A DNA stretch of 64,000 nt from CTSoil-043 sp963821235 (GTDB lineage: Bacteria; Chloroflexota; Limnocylindria; Limnocylindrales; CSP1-4). The DNA lies in contig CAWGCS010000001.1 in the NCBI GenBank assembly GCA_963821235.1, forward strand, positions 1,550,001 to 1,614,000, read 5' to 3'. Under the pieces are notes generated by a model. It saw only the letters and a list, made by a program, of their open reading frames with translations. It made no database searches and was not told the origin of the DNA. The stretch's first letter is position 1. Each line of letters begins with the position of its first letter. Of the stretch, positions 9,241 through 18,535 are shown piece by piece. The position numbers were made by a program, and so were the translations under genes.

Positions 9241-10292
9241 CGGGCCCCTCCGCCGGCCGGCTCGCCCTCGAGGGCCACGGCGGCCGCGGCGGCCGCGTGG
9301 ACCAGTCGCCGGTAGATCGCGTCGAGGCGCTCCTCGCGGAGGCGCAGGTGGGTGGCGGCGAAGCCCGCCCCGGCGAGGGCCGTCGCGAGTGTCGCCGCGC
9401 CGCCGCGCGGCAGGCGGACCAGGTAGCGTCCAGGCGTCGCCGGATCCACGCTCACCTCCGAGACTCGTGGGGCGTTCCGAAGCCAGGCGGCCGGGTCGCG
9501 CGACCCGGCGACGGCGACCTCGACCACGTCGTCGGGCGCTCCGCCGAGCGCCGCCAGCTCGGCGACGGTGCCGTCGGCGATGAGCCGGCCGTCGTAGAAG
9601 ATGCCGACCCGGTGGCAGACCGCCTGCACCTGGTCGAGGAGGTGGCTCGAGAGGAGGATGGCGATGCCCCGCTCAGCCGCGATCGCTGCGATGAGCGCCA
9701 GGAGCTCGGCGACGCCCTCCGGGTCGAGGGAGACCGTCGGCTCGTCGAGGATGAGCACCCGCGGGTCCTTGACCAGCGCGTCGGCGATGCCGAGCCGCTG
9801 CCGCATCCCGCGGGAGTACGTCTCCACCCGCCGGTCGGCCACCGCGCCCAGGCCGACCTGCTCGAGCAGGTCGTCGATCCGCTCGGCGGCGACCGGACCG
9901 CCGATCCGGTTGAGGCGCGCCGTGTAGGCCAGGTTGGAGCGCCCGGTCAGCCCGTCGTAGAACCCGACGCTGTCGGGCAGGTAGCCCACCCGGCGCTTCA
10001 CCTCGAGGGGATCGCGGGTCGGGTCGACGCCCACGACCCGCGCCCGGCCGGAGGTCGGCTCGGTCAGGCCCAGCAGCATCAGGACGGTCGTCGTCTTGCC
10101 CGCCCCGTTCGGCCCCAGCAGCCCGAAGACTTCGCCGGGCCGCACCTCGAACGTCAGGTCCCGGACGGCCGTCCGGTCGCCGTAGCGCTTCGTGAGACCG
10201 AGAGCCTCGATGACGGGTCCGCCGCCCCGGGCAGGCGCCGCGTCGCCCGCTTCTCCGCCCGCCACGGCCGCGGTCGGGATGGCGCTGCCCAT
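9237..10292 (-). CDS. ABC transporter ATP-binding protein
   Basis: 351 aa. Walker A GPNGAGKTT at ~residues 60-68, signature YSRGMRQRL, Walker B VLILDEPTVSLDPEG, and switch His in SSHLLD. The C-terminal ~100 residues after the ATPase core are the accessory domain common in ABC-2 exporters. ATG 10292 lies 5 nt after the stop of the NEW3 gene. It energises the permease encoded downstream. Confidence 0.85.
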   Translation of the reverse strand: MGSAIPTAAVAGGEAGDAAPARGGGPVIEALGLTKRYGDRTAVRDLTFEVRPGEVFGLLGPNGAGKTTTVLMLLGLTEPTSGRARVVGVDPTRDPLEVKRRVGYLPDSVGFYDGLTGRSNLAYTARLNRIGGPVAAERIDDLLEQVGLGAVADRRVETYSRGMRQRLGIADALVKDPRVLILDEPTVSLDPEGVAELLALIAAIAAERGIAILLSSHLLDQVQAVCHRVGIFYDGRLIADGTVAELAALGGAPDDVVEVAVAGSRDPAAWLRNAPRVSEVSVDPATPGRYLVRLPRGGAATLATALAGAGFAATHLRLREERLDAIYRRLVHAAAAAAVALEGEPAGGGAR

Positions 10293-10297
10293 CGAGG

Positions 10298-11497
10298 TCA
10301 GCGCCGCCCGTACCGGGAGAAGACCCAGCCGAGGCCGACCAGCACGAGGACGATGAGGGCGATCCCGACGACGGCCCAGCTGAGGGACGTGTTGACCGTG
10401 ACCCGGATCGTGGTCGAGCTCGAGGCCTCGGTCGCGCTGGCGCTGAAGTCGACGTTGTAGTCGCCGGCCACCGCATCGGTCGCCGGCGTGATGGTGGCCG
10501 TGACGGTCATGTCGGTGCCGGGGTCCACGGAGGCGAGCGTGGCCGGGTTGAAGGTCACCGTCCAGCCGCTCGCCGGGGTGGCGGTCAGCCGGAGGTTCGA
10601 GAGGGCCCCCGAGCCGGTGTTCCGGACGACCAGCTGGAGCTGCCTGGCCTGGCCGGCCGTCGCGTCGGTCGAGAGGACCTGGTCCGGGGTCGTCAGCGAC
10701 ATCGTGTAGGTGCCAGTGATGACGACCGTGAGGGCGACCTGCGCCGGCGTGCCACCGCCGTCCGCCGTGACCGTGATCGGGTACTCGCCCGCCGCCGTAC
10801 CCGGCGCGGGCGTCACGGCCACGCTGATGGTCCCGCTCGACCCGCCCGCCACCTTCAGGCTGGTCGCCTGGGAGGACCCGCTGGGGCGGACGTCCACCGT
10901 CCAGCCGGCGGGGCCCTCGCCGGAGAGGGCGAACGTCGTCTCGCGCGGCGTGTCGTTGCGCAGGGCGACGTCGAAGGGGAAGGTCGCGCTCGACGGGCCG
11001 CGCAGGCTCGGGTAGGTCGCCTCCAGGCTGACGTTGCCCCCGGCCTCGGAGGCGACGCGCACGCTCAGGTCGAGCGCATCGGTGCCGCTCGTCCCCTTCG
11101 CCCGGACGGTCAGCCGGGCCGTGCCCCTGGCGTCGGTCGGGACGCTGAGGTCGAGGGTCGCGGTCGCCGGTGCGCCGGGCCCGGCGAGGACGCCGTCGAC
11201 CGTGAAGCCGCCGCCGGTGAAGCGGGCGGTCCAGCCAGCCGGCAGGCCGGTCAGGTCGAGCGCGACCACCTCCGTCGAGGTCGCCGTGACCGTCAGGGGG
11301 AAGGTGACGCTCGCGCCCGGCTCCACCGCCACCAGGGGATAGGTGGTGGTGACCGCCACGCCGCCGGCCGCGAGGGCCGTCGTCGAGGTCAGGACGAGGA
11401 GAGCGGCGATGAGCAACGCCCCAAAGGCGGGGCGTGCCGCCCTCGCCGCGATGCTCCGAGGAGCGGGGTGCGTGGCGGGGAGCGCGATCGGTCCCAT
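10298..11497 (-). CDS. NEW3-domain secreted/membrane-anchored protein
   Basis: 399 aa. An N-terminal signal segment (ALLIAALLVLTSTTALAAGG) is followed by three beta-rich repeats with GW motifs (LPAGWTARF, GPAGWTVDV, ASGWTVTF), typical of NEW3/COG1470 Ig-like domains, and a C-terminal membrane helix with a short basic tail (VFSRYGRR). The ATG has an AGGAGG site. It is encoded first in an operon with an ABC-2 ATPase and permease, so it probably presents outside the membrane as a partner of the exporter. Its ligand is unknown. Confidence 0.75.
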   Translation of the reverse strand: MGPIALPATHPAPRSIAARAARPAFGALLIAALLVLTSTTALAAGGVAVTTTYPLVAVEPGASVTFPLTVTATSTEVVALDLTGLPAGWTARFTGGGFTVDGVLAGPGAPATATLDLSVPTDARGTARLTVRAKGTSGTDALDLSVRVASEAGGNVSLEATYPSLRGPSSATFPFDVALRNDTPRETTFALSGEGPAGWTVDVRPSGSSQATSLKVAGGSSGTISVAVTPAPGTAAGEYPITVTADGGGTPAQVALTVVITGTYTMSLTTPDQVLSTDATAGQARQLQLVVRNTGSGALSNLRLTATPASGWTVTFNPATLASVDPGTDMTVTATITPATDAVAGDYNVDFSASATEASSSTTIRVTVNTSLSWAVVGIALIVLVLVGLGWVFSRYGRR

Positions 11498-11730
11498 GCG
11501 GCCTCCTGCGGCGCGGTCGACGCGGCGCCCGCACTCGCCGGGGCGCCACGAGCCTGGAATCGGCCGCAGGATAGCGGGCGCCGGATCGCGGTTCGGTCGA
11601 ACAGGTGATGATGATTCCGACACCTCGCCAGCGAGGCGCCGCTGCGGCGCCCCGCGGAGCCTCCGGGTTCGTGCCCGATGGTGGAAGCATTCGGTCCGGT
11701 CGGCACGCCGGGGCGGTCGCGGCGGCTCCC

Positions 11731-11736
11731 TAGACT
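11731..11736 (+). promoter_or_regulatory. -10 box of the 4-hydroxybutyrate-type CoA-transferase gene
   Basis: TAGACT ends 6 nt before the ATG at 11743. No ribosome-binding site separates them, consistent with a leaderless transcript. Confidence 0.45.
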
Positions 11737-11742
11737 GCCGCC

Positions 11743-13014
11743 ATGAAGATCGTCAGCGCCGAAGAAGCCGTCGCCGACATCAGGTCCGGCGACCAGGTCT
11801 ACGTCCAGTGCGCCGCGGCCGCCCCGTCCGTCCTCCTCGACGCGCTCGTCGCGAGGGCCCCGGAGCTCCACAACGTGAGCATGGTCCACCTCCACACGGA
11901 GGGGCCCGGCCCCCACCTCGCCCCCGAGATGGCGGCCCACTTCCGGCACCGCGCCCTCTTCATCGGCCCGAACGCCCGCGCGGCGATCAACGAGGGCCGC
12001 GCCGAGTTCATTCCCGTCTTCCTCTCGGACGTCCCGCACCTCTTCTCGGGCGGGCTCCTGCCCCTCGACGCGGTGCTCTGCAACGTCTCACCGCCGGACG
12101 CCCACGGGTACTGCTCGCTCGGCACGTCCGTCGAGGGGATGCAGGCGGCGATCCAGGCCGCCGGCCTGGTGATCGCCCAGGTCAACGCCGCGATGCCCCG
12201 GACCCTCGGCGAGAGCTTCGTCCATGTCGACGACATCGACTACGGGGTCGAGGTGGAGATCCCGCCGTACGAGCACCGCGACGGGGAGATCGGCGAGGTC
12301 GAACGGCGGATCGGCGAGTTCGTGGCCGACCTCATCCCGGACGGGGCGACGCTCCAGATGGGGATCGGGGCGATCCCGAGCGCCGTCACCCTCTTCCTGC
12401 GCGACAAGAAGGACCTCGGGATCCACACCGAGATGATGACCGACTGCGTCGTCGACCTCGTCGAGGCCGGCGTGGTGACGGGGATGGCCAAGGAGCGCAA
12501 CCGGGGCAAGATTCTCTGCACCTTCATGATGGGCACGCAGCGTCTCTATCGCTTCGTCGACGACAACCCGATGGTCGAGATGCGAGCCTGCGACTTCACC
12601 AACGACACCCACGTCATCCGCGGCTTCCGGCGGATGACGGCCGTCAACTCGGCGATCTCCATCGACCTCACCGGCCAGGTCTGCGCCGACTCGATCGGCT
12701 GGCACATGTACAGCGGCGTCGGCGGCCAGATGGACTTCATCCGCGGCGCCGCCCTCGCGCCGGAGGGCCGGGCGATCATCGCCCTGCCATCCACCGCGGC
12801 CGGGGGACGGGTCTCCCGGATCACGCCCTTCCTGGCCGAGGGGTCGGGGGTCGTCACGACCCGGGCCCACGTCCGCACCATCGTCACCGAGTGGGGCGTG
12901 GCCGAGCTCCACGGGAAGTCGATCCGCGAGCGGGCCCAGGAGCTGATCGCCATCGCCCACCCGGACTTCCGCGACGAGCTCACGGCCCAGGCGCGCAAGA
13001 CGCACTACCTCTGA
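11743..13014 (+). CDS. acetyl-CoA hydrolase/transferase family (4-hydroxybutyrate CoA-transferase-like)
   Basis: 423 aa, the usual length of 4-hydroxybutyrate or butyryl-CoA:acetate CoA-transferases. The catalytic glutamate is Glu230 in GIHTEMMTD; the C-terminal Gly-rich loop SGVGGQMDFIRGA binds CoA. It is monocistronic by position: divergent from the NEW3 module and 287 nt before the nifJ operon. It would activate an organic acid with acetyl-CoA during amino-acid or GABA fermentation. Exact acceptor not determinable. Confidence 0.85.
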   Translation: MKIVSAEEAVADIRSGDQVYVQCAAAAPSVLLDALVARAPELHNVSMVHLHTEGPGPHLAPEMAAHFRHRALFIGPNARAAINEGRAEFIPVFLSDVPHLFSGGLLPLDAVLCNVSPPDAHGYCSLGTSVEGMQAAIQAAGLVIAQVNAAMPRTLGESFVHVDDIDYGVEVEIPPYEHRDGEIGEVERRIGEFVADLIPDGATLQMGIGAIPSAVTLFLRDKKDLGIHTEMMTDCVVDLVEAGVVTGMAKERNRGKILCTFMMGTQRLYRFVDDNPMVEMRACDFTNDTHVIRGFRRMTAVNSAISIDLTGQVCADSIGWHMYSGVGGQMDFIRGAALAPEGRAIIALPSTAAGGRVSRITPFLAEGSGVVTTRAHVRTIVTEWGVAELHGKSIRERAQELIAIAHPDFRDELTAQARKTHYL

Positions 13015-13157
13015 GCCGGCCGGCGCCCGTGCTGGCGCCCGCGAAGGGTCCCGAGATGGCTGGCGAGATCTCGCGTTCCTGAAGGCGGCGGCGGGGCGCC
13101 GGACGTGCGCCGGAGGATCGCGCCACGATCAGGCCGCTGCCCGTCCGAAGACGCGTT

Positions 13158-13194
13158 GTGGTGGACGCCGCGCGTCCCCTGCGACGTCCACCAC
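13158..13194. promoter_or_regulatory. inverted repeat upstream of the nifJ operon
   Basis: GTGGTGGACG and CGTCCACCAC form a perfect 10-bp dyad with a 17-nt spacer. The right arm is part of a 17-bp string (13184-13200) repeated exactly at 17325-17341 near the 3' end of nifJ. Either an operator or a trace of a small duplication. Confidence 0.35.
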
Positions 13195-13230
13195 GGGCCG
13201 AAGTGTCCGTCGCGTTCACGACCGGTGGCA

Positions 13231-13244
13231 GGGCCGAATGGCCC
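13231..13244. promoter_or_regulatory. DevR-box-like palindrome upstream of the nifJ operon
   Basis: GGGCCGAATGGCCC, perfect 5-bp arms around 4 nt, directly followed by TAGGTT (13245-13250), a possible -10 box. The same 14-mer occurs in reverse orientation upstream of hypF (31266-31279). Confidence 0.4.
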
Positions 13245-13301
13245 TAGGTTTCGGGACGGAGCGGGGGTCCGGTGCCGGCCCTCGCGGGGGACCCTTGCAG
13301 C

Positions 13302-13688
13302 ATGTTCCACCAGCGTCCCGACCCGGTTCGGCGACTCCTCATCGTGAGCGACCACCTGGCCGCGAGCGACGCTCTCGCCGCGCACCTCGGCCGCCACGGG
13401 TTCGTCGTCGTCGGCGAGGTCCGCTCGGCCCGCTCCGCAGCCCTCGCGGCGCGCACCTGCGACCCCGACCTCGTCCTCGTCGACGGGGCGCTTCGCGGCG
13501 GCTGGCACGCCGTCGCCGAGGCCCTCGACGGGGTGGTCCCCCGCGGCCAGATCGTGGTCCTCGAAGCCTATCTCGGTGCCGACGAGGCCCGCCGCGCGCG
13601 CGACGCGGGCATCGGTGCCACCATCCTGAAGCATGTCGAAGGCGGCACCCTTGCCAGTCGCCTTCGGGCGATCGGAGGTCCCGCATGA
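13302..13688 (+). CDS. single-domain response-regulator receiver-like protein
   Basis: 128 aa with a CheY-like fold: LLIVSDHLAASDAL (one of the two usual N-terminal acidic residues is replaced by Ser), a candidate phospho-Asp in LVLVDGAL and Lys in TILKHVEGG. No output domain. The GGGGGA before ATG 13302 could act as a ribosome site. Its stop overlaps the nifJ start (ATGA), so it is coupled to pyruvate:ferredoxin oxidoreductase, an unusual partner. It may be a phosphorylation-dependent or pseudo-receiver partner of a kinase elsewhere. Confidence 0.7.
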   Translation: MFHQRPDPVRRLLIVSDHLAASDALAAHLGRHGFVVVGEVRSARSAALAARTCDPDLVLVDGALRGGWHAVAEALDGVVPRGQIVVLEAYLGADEARRARDAGIGATILKHVEGGTLASRLRAIGGPA

Positions 13689-16600
13689 CGTTGCTCACCC
13701 CCCCGGAGCGGCCCGCAGCCGACCCGGGCGCCGCCCTCGCTCCCGACCACGCTCCGCGCGGCGCCCAGCGCTTCGCCTGCATGGACGGGAACGAAGCCGC
13801 GGCACGGGTGGCCTATGCCCTCAGCGAGGTCATCTCGATCTTCCCGATCACGCCCGCCTCGCCGATGGCGGAGCACGCCGACGACTGGGCGGCCGCCAGG
13901 CGCCCCAACCTGTGGGGAGCGGTCCCCGACGTCATCGAGCTGCAGTCCGAGGGCGGCGCGGCCGGCGCCATGCACGGGGCGCTGCAGAAGGGCGCCCTGG
14001 CCACGACCTTCACCGCGTCGCAGGGCCTGCTCCTGATGATCCCGAACATGTTCAAGATCGCGGGGGAGCTGACCCCGGCGGTGATCCACGTCGCGGCCCG
14101 CACGATCGCCACCCACGCCCTGTCGATCTACGGGGACCACAGCGACGTCATGCACGCGCGGGCGACCGGCTGGGCCCTCCTTGCCGCCAGCTCCGTGCAG
14201 GAGGCCCACGACTTCGCCCTCGTGGCCCATGCCGCGACGATGCGTTGCCGGGTGCCGTTCCTCCACTTCTTCGATGGCTTCCGGACCTCCCACGAGATCA
14301 ACAAGATCGCCGTCCTCGACGAGGCCGACATTCGGGCGCTCGTCCGCGACGAGGACGTCCTCGCCTTCCGCGCCCGGGGCATGACGCCTGACGCGCCGGT
14401 GGTGCGCGGCACGGCCCAGAACCCGGATGCCTTCTTCCAGGCCCGCGAGGCCGCCAATCCCTTCTACGACGCCGTGCCGGGCACTGTCGCCGAGGTCATG
14501 GACGAGCTGGCGGCGACGACCGGCCGCCGGTACGGGCTGGTCGACTACCACGGCGCGCCCGACGCGGACCGCGTGATCGTCCTCATGGGCTCGGCCACCG
14601 GCGCCGCCCTGGAGACGGTCGACGCGCTGAACGCCGGCGGGGCGAAGACGGGCGCGATGATCGTCCGCCTGTTCCAGCCGTTCCCCATCGACGCGTTCGT
14701 GGCGGCTCTTCCGCGGACCGTCAGGAAGATCGCCGTCCTCGACCGGACCAAGGAGCCCGGCGCGGTCGGCGAGCCGCTCTACCAGTCGGTCCTGGCCGCG
14801 CTCAGCGAGCGGATGGACAGCGACCAGCCGCCGCTCGCCGCGATGCCGCGGATCATCGGCGGGCGCTACGGCCTGTCCTCGAAGGAGGTCACGCCGGGCA
14901 TGATCCGGCCGGTCTTCGACGAGCTCGACGCCGCCCGTCCGCGCCGCCACTTCACGATCGGCATCTACGACGACGTCACCCATCTCAGCCTGCCGATCGA
15001 CACCGACTTCCGGAGCCCGCGCCCGAAGGGCGAGGTGCAGGGGCTCTTCTTCGGCCTCGGCTCGGACGGCACGGTCGGCGCGAGCAAGGCGTCGATCAAG
15101 ATCATCGGGGAGGGGACCGACCTCCATGCCCAGGGCTTCTTCTTCTACGACTCCAAGAAGTCGGGTGGCCTGACCGTCTCCCACCTCCGGTTCGGGCCCG
15201 AGCCGATCAAGTCGTCGTACCTCATCGAGCAGGCCGACTTCATCGCCTGCCACCAGTTCGGCCTCCTCGAGAAGACCAAGGTCCTCGAGTTCGCCAAGCC
15301 CGGCGCGACGTTCCTGCTCAACTCGCCCTACGGACCGGACGAGGTCTGGGATCACCTGCCGCGGATCGTGCAGCAGCACCTGATCGACAAGGGCATCGAG
15401 TTCTGGGTCATCGACGCGTTCGCCGTGGCGACCGAGACGGGGATGGGCAACCGGATCAACACGGTGATGCAGCCGTGCTTCTTCCAGCTCTCCGGCGTCC
15501 TGCCCGCCGACGAGGCGGTCGCGCGCATCAAGGAGTTCGTGGAGAAGACGTACGGCAAGCGCGGCCAGGCGGTCGTCGACCGGAACTTCGCTGCGATCGA
15601 CCGGTCGCTCGCCGGCCTGCGCAGGGTGGCCGTCCCGACGGCCGTCACGGGCTACGAGCTGCCGGCGATCGTGCCCGACGACGCCCCCGACTTCGTGAAG
15701 AAGGTCACGGCCGTGCTGATGGCCGGCGACGGCGACCTGCTGCCCGTCTCGGCGTTCCCCGTCGACGGCACCTTCATCTCCGGCACCACCCGCTTCGAGA
15801 AGCGCGCCATCGCCCACGAGATCCCGATCTGGGATCCGTCGATCTGCATCGACTGCGGCAAGTGCGCCATGGTCTGCCCGCACGCGGCGATCCGCATGAA
15901 GGTCTTCCCGGCGGCGGCCGTCGAGGGTGCGCCGGCCGGCTTCCGACACAAGGAGTTCAAGTCACGCGATCTCATCGACCACCGGCTCACGATCCAGGTG
16001 GCGCCCGACGACTGCACGGGCTGCGGCGTGTGCGTGGACGTCTGCCCGGCCCGGAGCAAGACCGAGCTCAAGCACAAGTCGATCAACCTGGAGCCGGCCG
16101 CCGAGCATCGCGAGAGCGAGCGACCGAGCTGGGACTTCTTCCAGTCGATCCCGCCGCTCGACCGGCGACTCATCGCCCACGACACGGTCAAGGGCGCCCA
16201 GGTCCTCGAGCCACTCTTCGAGTTCTCGCTGGCCTGCAACGGGTGCGGCGAGACGCCGTACCTCAAGCTGGTCTCGCAGCTCTTCGGCGACCGCATGATC
16301 GTGGCCAACGCCACGGGCTGCTCCTCGATCTACGGCGCCAACCTGCCGACCACGCCGTGGACGGTCAACGCCCAGGGACGCGGTCCCGCCTGGAACAACT
16401 CGCTCTTCGAGGACAACGCCGAGTTCGGCCTCGGGATGCGCCTGGCCCTCGATGCGCAATCCGACCAGGCCCGGCGCCTCCTGGAGCGCCTGGCCCCGGT
16501 CGTCGGCGAGGACCTCGTGCGCGGCATCCTCGACGCCAACCAGGAGAGCGAGGGCGGCATCGCCGACCAGCGCGACCGGATCGCCCGGCTCCGGGAGGTC

Positions 16601-17401
16601 CTCGCCGGGGTCGACGGCGCGCATGCCTCGGACGCCCGCCACCTCCTGGCCCTGGCCAACGACCTCGTCCGCAAGGGCATCTGGATCGTGGGCGGGGACG
16701 GCTGGGCCTACGACATCGGCTACGGCGGCCTGGACCACGTCCTCGGCTCCGGGCGCAACGTCAACATCCTGGTCCTCGACACGGAGGTCTACTCGAACAC
16801 CGGCGGCCAGGCGTCGAAGGCGACGCCGCGGGCGGCCGTGGCGAGGTTCGCGGCGGCCGGCAAGGGCCGCCCGAAGAAGGACCTGGGCGCCGTCGCCCGG
16901 GCGTACGGCGACGTCTACGTGGCCCAGGTCTCGATCGGCGGCAACGACGCCCAGACGGCGAAGGCCTTCCTCGAGGCGGACGCCTGGCCGGGGCCGTCGC
17001 TCATCATCGCCTACAGCACCTGCATCAACCAGGGAATCGACATGGAGCACTCCATGTCGCACCAGAAGGACGCCGTGAAGAGCGGCTACTGGCCGCTCTA
17101 CCGGTTCCATCCCAGCGACATCGCCGACGGCCAGCCGTTCAAGCTCGACTCGGCGAAGCCGTCGATGCCGGTCAGCGAGTTCATGCGCGCCGAGACGCGC
17201 TTCACGATCCTCGGCCACACTCAGCCGGAGCGCGCCCGCGACCTCGCCGAGCTGGCCCAGGCCGACGTCGACGAGCGCTGGCGCTACTACGAGCAGCTGG
17301 CGGCCATGCACCGCAGCGTCCCCCACGTCCACCACGGGCCGGGCGCCATGCCCGAGCCGACGAACGGGACGGGCGACGACGGGAAGGGAGCCGAGGCATG
17401 A
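13685..17401 (+). CDS. nifJ: pyruvate:ferredoxin (flavodoxin) oxidoreductase
   Basis: 1238 aa, the length of single-chain PFOR. It catalyses pyruvate + CoA + oxidised ferredoxin to acetyl-CoA + CO2 + reduced ferredoxin. The N-terminal pyrimidine-binding part has IFPITPASPMAEHAD; two 4Fe-4S clusters are carried by CIDCGKCAMVCP (~721-732) and CTGCGVCVDVCP (~776-787); the proximal cluster and TPP site include CNGCGETPY and GDGWAYDIGYGGLDH with LDTEVYSNTGGQ. The start is fixed by ATGA overlap with the receiver gene, and its own stop overlaps the next start (ATGA). Cytoplasmic and oxygen-sensitive by family. Confidence 0.95.
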   Translation: MTLLTPPERPAADPGAALAPDHAPRGAQRFACMDGNEAAARVAYALSEVISIFPITPASPMAEHADDWAAARRPNLWGAVPDVIELQSEGGAAGAMHGALQKGALATTFTASQGLLLMIPNMFKIAGELTPAVIHVAARTIATHALSIYGDHSDVMHARATGWALLAASSVQEAHDFALVAHAATMRCRVPFLHFFDGFRTSHEINKIAVLDEADIRALVRDEDVLAFRARGMTPDAPVVRGTAQNPDAFFQAREAANPFYDAVPGTVAEVMDELAATTGRRYGLVDYHGAPDADRVIVLMGSATGAALETVDALNAGGAKTGAMIVRLFQPFPIDAFVAALPRTVRKIAVLDRTKEPGAVGEPLYQSVLAALSERMDSDQPPLAAMPRIIGGRYGLSSKEVTPGMIRPVFDELDAARPRRHFTIGIYDDVTHLSLPIDTDFRSPRPKGEVQGLFFGLGSDGTVGASKASIKIIGEGTDLHAQGFFFYDSKKSGGLTVSHLRFGPEPIKSSYLIEQADFIACHQFGLLEKTKVLEFAKPGATFLLNSPYGPDEVWDHLPRIVQQHLIDKGIEFWVIDAFAVATETGMGNRINTVMQPCFFQLSGVLPADEAVARIKEFVEKTYGKRGQAVVDRNFAAIDRSLAGLRRVAVPTAVTGYELPAIVPDDAPDFVKKVTAVLMAGDGDLLPVSAFPVDGTFISGTTRFEKRAIAHEIPIWDPSICIDCGKCAMVCPHAAIRMKVFPAAAVEGAPAGFRHKEFKSRDLIDHRLTIQVAPDDCTGCGVCVDVCPARSKTELKHKSINLEPAAEHRESERPSWDFFQSIPPLDRRLIAHDTVKGAQVLEPLFEFSLACNGCGETPYLKLVSQLFGDRMIVANATGCSSIYGANLPTTPWTVNAQGRGPAWNNSLFEDNAEFGLGMRLALDAQSDQARRLLERLAPVVGEDLVRGILDANQESEGGIADQRDRIARLREVLAGVDGAHASDARHLLALANDLVRKGIWIVGGDGWAYDIGYGGLDHVLGSGRNVNILVLDTEVYSNTGGQASKATPRAAVARFAAAGKGRPKKDLGAVARAYGDVYVAQVSIGGNDAQTAKAFLEADAWPGPSLIIAYSTCINQGIDMEHSMSHQKDAVKSGYWPLYRFHPSDIADGQPFKLDSAKPSMPVSEFMRAETRFTILGHTQPERARDLAELAQADVDERWRYYEQLAAMHRSVPHVHHGPGAMPEPTNGTGDDGKGAEA

Positions 17402-18429
17402 GCCCCGATCTCCGCACCCGCTACCTCGGCCTCGAGCTCGGGTCGCCGCTCGTCGCCTCCCCCTCGCCGCTGACCGGGGAGGTCGACTCCGCCCTGGCTC
17501 TTGTCGAGGCGGGGGTCGGCGCCCTCGTCCTGCCGTCGCTGTTCGAGGAGGAGGTCCTCTCCGAGCAGCTGGCCCTCGACCGCTCGCTCGACCAGAGCTC
17601 GGAGCTCACGCCCGAGTGGGCAGACGCCTTCCCCGACTTCCCGTCCTTCGCCTTCGCCGGCGACCGCTACCTCGCCCACCTCGAGCGGCTCAGGGCGGTC
17701 TCGTCGGTGCCGGTGATCGCCAGCCTCAATGCGACGAGCCCCGGCGGCTGGGTGTCGTACGCGAAGCGGATCCAGGACGCCGGGGCCGATGCCCTGGAGC
17801 TCAACCTCTACCACGTGGCGGTCGACCCGTCCCAGGCCTCGGCCGAGGTCGAGGACCGCGATCTCGAGCTGATCGGGGCCGTCCGCGCCGCGATCACGAT
17901 CCCCCTTGCCGTGAAGCTCAGCCCCTACTACTCGGCGCTGGCGAGCTTCGTGCGCCGGGCGGTCGCGCGCGGCGCCGACGGGCTGGTGCTCTTCAACCGG
18001 TTCTACCAGCCGGACTTCGACCTCGAGACGCTTGATGTCGTGCCACGCCTGGACTTGAGCCAGTCGGCCGAGCTGCGGCTGCCGCTGCGCTGGACCGCGA
18101 TCCTGCGGCCCCAGCTGGGCCCGGATGTCTCGCTCGCGGCGAGCACCGGGATCCACGCCGGGACCGACGTGGTGAAGGCCCTGATGGTCGGGGCCGACGT
18201 GGCGATGACGACGTCCGCCGTCCTGCGCCACGGTCCCGGCCACGCCCGGACGATCGCGGCCGAGCTCGTGGCCTGGATGGAGGAGCACGAGTACGTGTCC
18301 GTGGCCCAGCTGCGCGGCAGCGCCAGCCAGGCGGCCGTCGGCGACCCCTCCGCCTTCGAACGGGCGAACTACATGAAGACGCTCCGCTCGTGGGCGACGC
18401 CGGGGCGAACCGCGGCCTCGCCGGCCTGA
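17398..18429 (+). CDS. dihydroorotate dehydrogenase-like FMN protein
   Basis: 343 aa, a TIM-barrel of the PyrD/COG0167 type: LGLELGSPLVASPSPLT at the start, VIASLNATSPGGW, ALELNLYH, VKLSPYYS, and STGIHAGTDVVKALMVGAD for FMN phosphate. Such proteins often accompany nifJ. The true PyrD catalytic base is not evident, so it is probably not a pyrimidine enzyme; a role in electron transfer with PFOR is possible but unproven. Coupled to nifJ by ATGA. Confidence 0.8.
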   Translation: MSPDLRTRYLGLELGSPLVASPSPLTGEVDSALALVEAGVGALVLPSLFEEEVLSEQLALDRSLDQSSELTPEWADAFPDFPSFAFAGDRYLAHLERLRAVSSVPVIASLNATSPGGWVSYAKRIQDAGADALELNLYHVAVDPSQASAEVEDRDLELIGAVRAAITIPLAVKLSPYYSALASFVRRAVARGADGLVLFNRFYQPDFDLETLDVVPRLDLSQSAELRLPLRWTAILRPQLGPDVSLAASTGIHAGTDVVKALMVGADVAMTTSAVLRHGPGHARTIAAELVAWMEEHEYVSVAQLRGSASQAAVGDPSAFERANYMKTLRSWATPGRTAASPA

Positions 18430-18447
18430 GACGCCCCGCTCGCGCCG

Positions 18448-18480
18448 CGACAGGCCGGGCGCCGGGCGCCCGGCCTGTCG
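18448..18480 (+). terminator. strong hairpin terminator after the nifJ operon
   Basis: A perfect 16-bp stem (arms 18448-18463 and 18465-18480) starts 19 nt after the stop codon of the PyrD-like gene and is followed by ATTCCT. Its length makes it the clearest terminator in the window, although the T-run is weak. Confidence 0.65.
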
Positions 18481-18535
18481 ATTCCTGCATACTCCGAGCC
18501 GACCCACGCCCTGCCAGGAGGAGGCCGTTCCGGCC

